NCBI GenBank assembly: GCA_021813265.1
Contig: JAKALF010000009.1
Coordinates: 1 to 19,172 of the forward strand
Direction: 5' to 3'
From: a bacterium
GTDB lineage: Bacteria > Patescibacteriota > Minisyncoccia > UBA6257 > GWB1-50-10
DNA length: 19,172 nt
Shown here piece after piece: positions 14,701-19,172 of the stretch. Below the pieces are notes generated by a model. It had not been told where the DNA came from. It saw only the letters and a list, made by a program, of their open reading frames with translations, and did not search any database. Position 1 is the first letter of the stretch. Each line of letters begins with the position of its first letter. A program made the position numbers and the translations under genes.

Positions 14701-15440
14701 GTCTGAACCGTGCATAATATACTTGGCACTGTTACCGTGAGTTCTTTGGATGATTCATAGGAAACGGGAAGAAGTCCTTTTTCTCCAACCGATCCAGGCG
14801 TTCCTTTACTCAACCAAACTAAGGGATATTCACCGGCGTTAAGATACGATCCATGGATTTTGAGTGACTGACCGATCGCGACGTTCGCGGGGTCTAGAGA
14901 GGTAATATACGGAGTCGATGTCAGAATAGGAGGCATACCGCCTTTCGCGCACTGACTAGCATATATCTTTGTAACCAGCGAATCTAACGAACTTCCAGGA
15001 TTCTCGTTCTGAAATCGTTTGACCGCGGAAGCGGTAAGTTTACCGTAATATCCAGTAATAAGCCTTTCCGGATAATATCCCGCCTTATCAAGTACCGTCT
15101 GAAGAAGATAGACGGCGTTCCCTTGAGATCCAACTCCTAATCCCGAAGGAAGCGCGCAAGAAACCGATACGTTTCCCGGTAATTCATCGAGTGTAATAAA
15201 ACCGCTCTCGGAAGAAGCGGGTTGTGTTACGTTACTTGATGGCGGCGAGACCGTTCCTTGTCCGCCACTGGAACTCGACTGGGTATCCAGCGCGTGGAGT
15301 TGAGCCTGAAGAGCTTGCACCTGCCGCATGAGACTCTGGAGCTGTTCAGCGAGCGACTGCGCATGGCTTATGGTGGGAAGCCAAAGACCCGCGGCCATAA
15401 TAATGGCTACTGCCGAAATGGGGATAATGACTTTTTTCAT
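11769..15440 (-). CDS. Giant exported multidomain surface protein (PG-binding, TIG, PKD, Kre9-like)
   Basis: A 1223-residue protein. Residues 1-28 are a signal peptide (MKKVIIPISAVAIIMAAG..., cut after SHA), followed by a short glutamine-rich coiled coil (29-55: LAEQLQSLMRQVQALQAQL) and a Ser/Gly/Pro linker. Residues ~98-163 are a peptidoglycan-binding-type domain (GSQGNAVYLLQTVL, TGYYGKLTASAVKRFQ). Residues ~176-283 are TIG/IPT-like (ITSLDPANVAIGQSLKIHG). Residues ~293-422 are a first Kre9/Ser-Thr-rich beta domain (TSPNGGETW); ~425-770 are beta-rich and unassigned; ~782-884 are a PKD domain (SVDWGD, FTHSYTSTGTY); ~889-990 and ~996-1095 are two more Kre9-like domains (TSPTSGEAW). A final aromatic module has WFSGNWSDWY, and the C-terminus is a hydrophobic helix (LLIILQNFAGLLKQAIGQ). 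There is no LPxTG or sortase signal. It is probably a cell-wall-bound stalk or adhesin; host contact is an inference from the CPR lifestyle. Confidence 0.88.
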   Translation of the reverse strand: MKKVIIPISAVAIIMAAGLWLPTISHAQSLAEQLQSLMRQVQALQAQLHALDTQSSSSGGQGTVSPPSSNVTQPASSESGFITLDELPGNVSVSCALPSGLGVGSQGNAVYLLQTVLDKAGYYPERLITGYYGKLTASAVKRFQNENPGSSLDSLVTKIYASQCAKGGMPPILTSTPYITSLDPANVAIGQSLKIHGSYLNAGEYPLVWLSKGTPGSVGEKGLLPVSYESSKELTVTVPSILCTVQTAASGLPCPSSISTPMGDSVVYIQNAMGVSNSVHVNIGSSTSTSTPSVTVTSPNGGETWSKGTEQTIRWMDTAHFSCPDGASCSLPAGPFDIKLHYIYPCTQQTDRGCAGVYSRDYTIATGVVGQGYSRYYSWKVGRVLAGDTVDTVPDGSYTIEVCASGTNECDTSDSYFKITSSDAYVPTLSVSNNNSLPSRQVPLGAKSVSLAKLLLINTTDKEALKVGELKFNFGATGGAAFENLRLFNSDGSIIAGPISLTPIPGAPSKLNNEFIADFKGIDYNYGYNYPGLIVPKGGTVAVELRGDAVPFTVGGGNVENTQTSIYIGSTKNVVAYGEGSNSFVKVSGTPNFATFTTLRSKLTLSGTPLGSDSACGNYTGGSTTNRTRTTDDYISCIKIGADPEGQEVRPKVLALTLKGAPLIDPFLVSLIDPATGMTYDGSMPQTCTSSGGICGLLFVLNGTPVSAGQTKGVVLKIDSSNLSLRANEQNSVDVMAETWKSVSWGDGVISGATQLGLNLSGDMLVPINFGHVTYGGGGSQSQPPVISGVSGPQKLSVGETGTWTVQASDLSNGTLSYSVDWGDNVAKGCSSGSPCPLKSESSNIQQSATFTHSYTSTGTYAPTFTVTNSNGQSAKTSISVNVWNATNQSSLTITYPSAGANLTQGSTYKITWAGWDYYNGSKITSYSVFLVGGALGSTGARYLGTVNLNTQDWFSWTVPSDVVPASNYQIQFSGAGVSGNNSDSFNILSSASQKDSISITSPTSGEAWQVGTTHQISWTASGGAESGLPYIKAIYVPTGGAWNIYSFSTASPGANGSYSWAIPNNLPHGDYKIRIGLQPEGYGYYTDSAQFSVTATGAPACVSTSNIVEQPLGNPGGTGPFEKLGLDISSHPEILKYRIQWFSGNWSDWYVPGKGDEDTKKNLDGTSRRMWAYFDDHTHEYVKCNSAGLGFRMNSQDTASLQASLLIILQNFAGLLKQAIGQ

Positions 15441-15447
15441 GGTTTTT

Positions 15448-15456
15448 ATTATATCA
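15448..15456 (-). promoter_or_regulatory. Extended -10 promoter of the surface-protein gene
   Basis: On the minus strand TGATATAAT is an exact extended -10 element whose last base is 7 nt before ATG 15440. The predicted transcript starts at the ATG, and no ribosome binding site is present. The 31-bp gap to the upstream amidotransferase gene leaves room for little else. Confidence 0.65.
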
Positions 15457-15471
15457 CATTCGCTTCAAATT

Positions 15472-16176
15472 TTATTGACTAGAAAATTTATCTAAAAAAT
15501 CAAAAAGTAACTTATTCATTTCAGAATAGTCATTATTTCTTAACTGTTCTGCAGTTTGTATATATGGTAAATCTTTGTATTCTTTTAACTCGTGCGCGTT
15601 ATTTTTTATCATCCCTTCAACTGCTTCAGGCGTGAATTCAAAATGACACTGAAAACCGTAAATTTTTGGAGAATAACGAACTATTTGGCGAGGGCAACCT
15701 TCGCTTGTTGCAAGGATTTTTGACTCAGTAGTAAGCCCGGGCATATCTCCGTGCCAGTGACCGACCAAAAATTTCTCCGGAAATTTCCCAATTATCGGAT
15801 CTTGTTTTCCATCTTCTGTAAGAGTTAAAGGAAAAACACCTATCTCTCTATTTGGGCTGTGGTCAAATTTTACGCCAAGCGCCTCTCCGATTAACTGAGC
15901 GCCTAAACATATTCCAAGTAAAATTTTACCCTCATTAATAGCTTGCTTAATAAACACGATTTCTCTTCTCGCATCATAGTGTGGACATTCTTTTAGGGTT
16001 GTCGCGGGAGATTGTGGTCCACCCATTACAACTAAAAAATCAAAATTGCATTTTTTGGAAAAAGAATCACCTATATATTGTCTTGTGTAGGAAATATCAA
16101 AATTTTTTCTTTTTGCCCAAATTTCAATCGCAGCGGGAGATTCAAAACTTTCGTGCATTACAATATGTATTTTCAT
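15472..16176 (-). CDS. Class I glutamine amidotransferase-like protein
   Basis: A 234-residue stand-alone GATase1 domain. MGGPQSPATT (51-60) gives the oxyanion strand, GICLGAQLIGEALG (88-101) the nucleophile elbow with C90, and GFQCHFEFTPE (174-184) supplies H178 and E180, completing the Cys-His-Glu triad. VGHWHGDMPGLT is typical of the GuaA-like stand-alone branch. Such proteins hydrolyse glutamine to ammonia for a partner, or act as gamma-glutamyl hydrolases; no synthetase partner is adjacent, so the substrate is open. The reading frame is visibly richer in A/T (many AAA, AAT, ATT, TTT codons) than typA or cysS, suggesting a separate origin. ATG 16176 has no ribosome binding site; TTTAAT is 6 nt upstream. 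The gene lies on the same strand as tRNA-Ala, about 125 bp downstream of it. Confidence 0.88.
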   Translation of the reverse strand: MKIHIVMHESFESPAAIEIWAKRKNFDISYTRQYIGDSFSKKCNFDFLVVMGGPQSPATTLKECPHYDARREIVFIKQAINEGKILLGICLGAQLIGEALGVKFDHSPNREIGVFPLTLTEDGKQDPIIGKFPEKFLVGHWHGDMPGLTTESKILATSEGCPRQIVRYSPKIYGFQCHFEFTPEAVEGMIKNNAHELKEYKDLPYIQTAEQLRNNDYSEMNKLLFDFLDKFSSQ

Positions 16177-16188
16177 ATATTCATTAAA

Positions 16189-16293
16189 TTATTTTAACAA
16201 CTCTTCCATTGGAACGTAACGACTTGGCGATTTTTTCAATGTAGGGCTTCTGATGAGGAAGCTGAAATCGCTCCGCTTTCTTAATTCCGACAA
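16189..16293 (-). other. Possible short coding segment between tRNA-Ala and the amidotransferase
   Basis: The 126 bp between the tRNA-Ala CCA end and the amidotransferase ATG stay open in two overlapping minus-strand frames. One could start at TTG 16293 and give 34 residues ending SRYVPMEELLK, with stop at 16189. The other reads ...KPYIEKIAKSLRSNGRVVKII, with stop at 16184, but has no ATG, GTG or TTG start after the tRNA. Both look protein-like, so this may be a tiny gene, a gene remnant next to a tRNA, or chance. No ribosome binding site is seen. Confidence 0.2.
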
Positions 16294-16302
16294 TGTTTCG
16301 TT

Positions 16303-16376
16303 TGGTGGACCTAGGCAGAATCGAACTGCCGTCCCAGCAATGCGAATGCTGTGTTCTGCCACTGAACCATAGGCCC
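16303..16376 (-). tRNA. tRNA-Ala (anticodon CGC)
   Basis: A complete 74-nt cloverleaf on the minus strand. The acceptor GGGCCTA pairs with TAGGTCC and includes the G3:U70 wobble pair, the alanine identity element. The D stem is GTTC/GAAC, and the anticodon stem CAGCA/TGCTG encloses loop TTCGCAT, giving anticodon CGC, which reads GCG. The variable loop is GGAC, and the T arm is GGCAG-TTCGATT-CTGCC. The discriminator is A, and the CCA end is encoded. The reverse strand gives a spurious frame that was discarded. Confidence 0.96.
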
Positions 16377-16389
16377 TAACCTATTACCT

Positions 16390-16418
16390 ACAATACCTAA
16401 CCCATTATGTCTTCGCAA
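16390..16418 (-). promoter_or_regulatory. Probable promoter of tRNA-Ala
   Basis: On the minus strand TTGCGA (16413-16418) and TATTGT (16390-16395) are 17 nt apart, and the -10 box ends 13 nt before the tRNA 5' end. The divergent helicase promoter begins at 16432. Confidence 0.5.
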
Positions 16419-16431
16419 TCCCCCATACTCA

Positions 16432-16484
16432 TTGACTCATCTGTTCATAAAGATATATTGTAATCTTAGAAATTTAAAAGGAGG
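16432..16484 (+). promoter_or_regulatory. Promoter and ribosome binding site of the Hef-like helicase
   Basis: TTGACT (16432-16437) and TATATT (16454-16459) are 16 nt apart, and AAAAGGAGG (16476-16484) ends 4 nt before ATG 16489. This is a conventional led mRNA, with a leader of about 24 nt. The strong ribosome binding site decides the start against the longer reading from 16432. Confidence 0.65.
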
Positions 16485-16488
16485 CTCT

Positions 16489-18051
16489 ATGTCAAATTAT
16501 AATACAGCCCTCAAAGAAATGGTTTTTTCTCTCAATCTCTCCATAGTTTCTCCCAAGGAAGAATCTCGAAGAGAAGAGCTTTTTGATTTCAGAATTTCTT
16601 CCGCCGCAAAAATTTTAGAAGGAATTGAGACGGGAAACACCGCTTTCGTGGCTGATACCGGAACGGGAAAAACTATTGTCGCCTTTCTTGTCTCTCTTTT
16701 TCTTCACACACAAGAAGAAAAGAGAACCTTATTCCTTGTCCCCCAGAGAATCCTCGCGGGACAACACAAAGCCCTTCTTCAGAACATCGCGAAAGAAAAC
16801 GCTCCCGAATCAAGGGTTATCATCGGGACGACAAAGAAAAAGGATAGGGATTGGAATCGTTCCCCTTTCACGTTCGCGACCCCGCAGACGTTTCTGAAAG
16901 AAATGGGAAGAGGAAATACTCATCCAACCAACTTTCATTTTCTCGTTGTTGATGAATTTCATAAGGGACAGGGAAAATACGCGTATGTTCCCCTTGTTCA
17001 TATGTTTAAGGAACATCGTATCCCCATTCTCCCTCTTTCAGCCTCTCCCGGAGGAAACGAAGAGAAGATAGCGATCATAAAGGAGATATTCGGCATTAAA
17101 CATTGGATTCGCGGATCCATCGCGATGCCCGAAAAGAAAGAGAATGTTACCGTCGTTAATCTTGATGCCGTACTCAAAGTCTTGGATCAGAAATTCCTTT
17201 CCATGTTCCGTTCCGCGGAACATCAACTGAAAGAGTGCGGATTTCTTAATTACAAATCAAATCAAATGGATTTTTTCAAGAGCGATTCCAACTTCAAGAA
17301 AAAATCCCATATTCTCTCTCAACGCGAGCTTGTTTCCCTGAAGAAAGAGATTGATGAGTTTCGCTACACTCATTATGAAGGTCTATCTCTCTATGGAATA
17401 TACATGAAACTTCGTCACGCGTATTCTGTATGCATGACGGAAAGTTATCATACGTTCCTATCCTTCACACAAAGACTGGAGGAGAAGAACGCTTCGCGAG
17501 GAAGTAGAACAAGTATCCATAGATTTCTCCATCATCCCCATATGCAAGATATCATCAATCTTGCGTACAAACACAAAGACGAACATCCGAAAGCGTTGTC
17601 TCTCCTTTCTCTCGCCAACCTTGAAAAGGAGGGTAGGGGCATTATATTCGTGGGAGAAAAAGAAACAGGCCTTTACTTACATGATCGTCTTTCTCAATCG
17701 GGACTGAATACCGATATTCTCTTTGGAGGAGTGGGAAAGAGCTTGAAACATCAGAATCAAGTTATCTTATCTCTTACTAACGGGAGTCTTCAGTTCGCGA
17801 TCTCAACATCGGTCGTGAAAGAAGGTCTCAACATTCCTGAAATAGGGGTCGTCATTCACTACTCCCTCTCAAAAACAGGAATAGAATTGATTCAGGGAAA
17901 TGGGAGGGTAGGGAGAACGTTTCCCGGAAAAATTCATTTTATTATTCTCTCTCATCCCTTGGATTCCGCCATGTACTGGAGCGCGAAGCGACAGCTTCGC
18001 GTCATGCGTAAGGTGATTGAGGAAAAGACGCCTATATTTCAATTCGCATAA
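16489..18051 (+). CDS. SF2 DExH helicase, Hef/FANCM/MPH1-like, without nuclease domain
   Basis: A 520-residue cytoplasmic ATPase. RecA domain 1: motif I ADTGTGKT (55-62), LFLVPQRILAGQH (motif Ia, 81-93), TFATPQTF (128-135), motif II VVDEFH (153-158), followed by KGQGKYAYVPLVH, and motif III LSASPG (183-188). An insert of about 140 residues (215-360), mostly helical, matches the place of the thumb-like insertion of Hef. RecA domain 2: GRGIIFVGEKETGLYL (382-397), motif V STSVVKEGLNIPE (439-451), motif VI QGNGRVGR (469-476). The layout around DExH-(x)-GKYAY and motif V resembles archaeal Hef, FANCM and MPH1, which remodel forks and branched DNA. Deviations are DEFH for DEAH and QGNGRVGR for QRxGRxGR. 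The ERCC4 nuclease and (HhH)2 parts are absent. It starts at ATG 16489 behind a strong ribosome binding site, upstream of a convergent ligase gene. A role in DNA repair or defence is undetermined. Confidence 0.85.
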   Translation: MSNYNTALKEMVFSLNLSIVSPKEESRREELFDFRISSAAKILEGIETGNTAFVADTGTGKTIVAFLVSLFLHTQEEKRTLFLVPQRILAGQHKALLQNIAKENAPESRVIIGTTKKKDRDWNRSPFTFATPQTFLKEMGRGNTHPTNFHFLVVDEFHKGQGKYAYVPLVHMFKEHRIPILPLSASPGGNEEKIAIIKEIFGIKHWIRGSIAMPEKKENVTVVNLDAVLKVLDQKFLSMFRSAEHQLKECGFLNYKSNQMDFFKSDSNFKKKSHILSQRELVSLKKEIDEFRYTHYEGLSLYGIYMKLRHAYSVCMTESYHTFLSFTQRLEEKNASRGSRTSIHRFLHHPHMQDIINLAYKHKDEHPKALSLLSLANLEKEGRGIIFVGEKETGLYLHDRLSQSGLNTDILFGGVGKSLKHQNQVILSLTNGSLQFAISTSVVKEGLNIPEIGVVIHYSLSKTGIELIQGNGRVGRTFPGKIHFIILSHPLDSAMYWSAKRQLRVMRKVIEEKTPIFQFA

Positions 18052-18077
18052 CCCCTATTTATAGGGGTTTTTATTTT
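18050..18077. terminator. Terminator between the helicase and the convergent ligase
   Basis: The arms aacccctat (18050-18058) and ataggggtt (18061-18069) run on the plus strand into TTATTTTTCC, a good intrinsic terminator for the helicase, whose TAA stop overlaps the first two bases of the hairpin. The TAG stop of the minus-strand ligase (18055-18057) lies within the hairpin. Confidence 0.82.
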
Positions 18078-19095
18078 TCCTTTTCATGGCGTTTTCCACT
18101 ATCTCTTTTATAAAAGCGTTATACGATATTCCCGCCGATTCGCACGCCTGCCCAAATCCGGCGCTCGGATCGAGAAATGGATTCGTGTTTACTTCCAAAA
18201 CGTACACTCGCCTATTCTCGCTTATACGTATATCAATACGGGCATAGTCTTTGCATCCGATTTCTTTGAATGTTTTAAGGGCAACGCGTTCAATCCGTGT
18301 TTTAAGAGACGAGGGAATATTGGCCGGACATATGATGTGTTCCGCTGTTCTAAAGAGCGGACTTCTCGTGTCCCACTTCGCATGATATGAAATGATTTTC
18401 GGCTCCCCTTTGGGGAAATCGGAAAAATCAATTTCCCCTATCCCCAGCACCCTAGGCTCCTTGTCTCCCACGACAAAAACAGTCAGCTCCTTACCTTCGA
18501 TAAATTCTTCAACCAGCGCCGCCTGTTTGTAATCTCTATGTATGGTTTTCGTGAGAATATTGACCTCTTCCGCCGTATATACCACCGATTTGCTGAAAAT
18601 TCCCGATGACCCGTCCTCGCCCACGGGTTTTACGATATAGGGGGGAGTCAGATCGTCCGCCTTAAATTCTTCTCCGGGGCTTACAAGCACAGAAGGGGGA
18701 ACGGGGATTCCAATGGCTTTTAATATCTGTTTTGTCTTTATCTTGTTTAACGCGAGTCCCAACGCAAATGACGGAGATCCGGTATAGGGGATTTCTAAAA
18801 GATCAAAGAGACCCGCGACATGCATCTCCGATTTACTGTCTCCATTCAATGATTCGCATAAATTGAAAATGACGTCGGGACTTAACTCTATAATACCTTG
18901 AACCACTTTGGGAGTTATGTTCCGTATTCCCTGCGCCCGAACCTGAAACCCCATTTCTTTTAAGGCCTTTTTAATGGCCTTCATATCTTCAAATTCCTCA
19001 GCGGCGGAATTTTCTTTGCTTATATCCTCTCCTGAAATCTGATCGCTTGAATATTTATTGTAGACGATGAGACACAGGGTATGTTCTTCTTTCAT
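18055..19095 (-). CDS. ATP-grasp ligase, D-alanine--D-alanine ligase-like
   Basis: A 346-residue ATP-grasp enzyme. Visible are NLCES (78-82), the N-terminal substrate-side signature of the Ddl-like group, YIVKPVGEDGSSGI (153-166) with the ATP-binding lysine K156 and glycine-rich loop, LVEEFIEGKELTV (194-206), YARIDIRI (284-291) with a metal-binding aspartate, and VLEVNTNPFLDPSAGFG (299-315) with metal ligands E301 and N303. Ddl joins two D-alanines using ATP to make the peptidoglycan cross-link precursor. The ending NTNPFLDPSAGF differs from the usual NT-x-PG-x-T motif of bona fide Ddl, so another amino-acid or peptide ligation is possible. The start codon is 7 nt behind the CCA of tRNA-Pro, with no ribosome binding site, so the gene is probably cotranscribed with the tRNA. 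Confidence 0.82.
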   Translation of the reverse strand: MKEEHTLCLIVYNKYSSDQISGEDISKENSAAEEFEDMKAIKKALKEMGFQVRAQGIRNITPKVVQGIIELSPDVIFNLCESLNGDSKSEMHVAGLFDLLEIPYTGSPSFALGLALNKIKTKQILKAIGIPVPPSVLVSPGEEFKADDLTPPYIVKPVGEDGSSGIFSKSVVYTAEEVNILTKTIHRDYKQAALVEEFIEGKELTVFVVGDKEPRVLGIGEIDFSDFPKGEPKIISYHAKWDTRSPLFRTAEHIICPANIPSSLKTRIERVALKTFKEIGCKDYARIDIRISENRRVYVLEVNTNPFLDPSAGFGQACESAGISYNAFIKEIVENAMKRKNKNPYK

Positions 19096-19102
19096 ATATT
19101 GT

Positions 19103-19172
19103 TGGTCGGGCTGCTGGGAATCGAACCCAGTCTACACGCACCCGAAGCGTGCGTACTACCGGTATACTACAG
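19103..19172 (-). tRNA. tRNA-Pro (anticodon CGG), 5' end cut by the window
   Basis: On the minus strand a tRNA lacks only its first 4 bases, which lie beyond 19172. Seen are the last acceptor bases CTG, a D stem GTA/TAC, anticodon stem CACGC/GCGTG with loop TTCGGGT giving anticodon CGG (reads CCG), a G after the anticodon as in proline tRNAs, T arm CTGGG-TTCGATT-CCCAG, and 3' acceptor CAGCCCG followed by A and an encoded CCA. The G72-A73 end is a proline identity feature. The ligase ATG follows after 7 nt. Confidence 0.93.

Noticed and set aside
16248..16373. Plus-strand frame through tRNA-Ala giving a peptide with GGPRQNRTAVPAMRM
   Set aside because: It is the antisense translation of the tRNA, a known source of false proteins; the cloverleaf with G3:U70 explains the sequence.

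Overview
The window looks like a chromosomal segment of a Candidatus Patescibacteria (CPR) genome, most likely of the parcubacterial type. This is an inference from gene content, since no rRNA is present. The pointers are a signal-peptide protein built on a repeated WND-x-VGWI-x-F motif, a 1223-residue surface protein combining peptidoglycan-binding, TIG, PKD and Kre9-like domains, a hypothetical protein with the LIPEEWKGK / FFWGTIY motif that I associate with parcubacterial genomes, and short intergenic spaces. TGA ends cysS and the 9866-10345 gene, so the code is the standard bacterial one and not the Gracilibacteria/SR1 code with TGA = Gly.

Layout. 1-499: 3' end of a GT-B glycosyltransferase, converging on and overlapping a secreted WND-repeat protein (477-1439, minus). 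1505-4914: a tight plus-strand cluster cysS-dnaB-recR (cysteinyl-tRNA synthetase, replicative helicase, recombination mediator). 4925-6843: a minus-strand run of rplU, an unknown protein, and a TM-helix-repeat (small MscS-like) membrane protein. 6946-7353: small VanZ/DUF2238-like membrane protein. 7361-9169: typA/bipA. 9277-11711: an accessory-looking stretch with two small membrane proteins facing away from each other, and a two-gene winged-helix/nucleotidyltransferase pair resembling AbiE-type toxin-antitoxin modules, with a palindromic operator over its -10 box. 11769-15440: giant exported surface protein. 15472-16376: an AT-rich class I glutamine amidotransferase downstream of tRNA-Ala(CGC). 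16489-18051: a Hef/FANCM/MPH1-like SF2 helicase without a nuclease domain. 18055-19172: an ATP-grasp ligase of the D-Ala-D-Ala ligase type directly behind a tRNA-Pro(CGG) that runs off the window.

Two gene-organisation habits stand out. First, several genes (WND protein, rplU, typA, the giant surface protein, the VanZ-like gene, possibly cysS) have a -10-like hexamer only 4-9 nt before the start codon and no Shine-Dalgarno sequence, which predicts leaderless or nearly leaderless mRNAs. Four others (5396, 9277, 9866, 16489) carry good AGGAGG-type ribosome binding sites. Second, at three convergent junctions (recR/rplU, VanZ-like/typA, helicase/ligase) the stop codon of the minus-strand gene lies within a terminator-like hairpin, in the loop in two cases.

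No CRISPR array, transposase, integrase or rRNA was seen.
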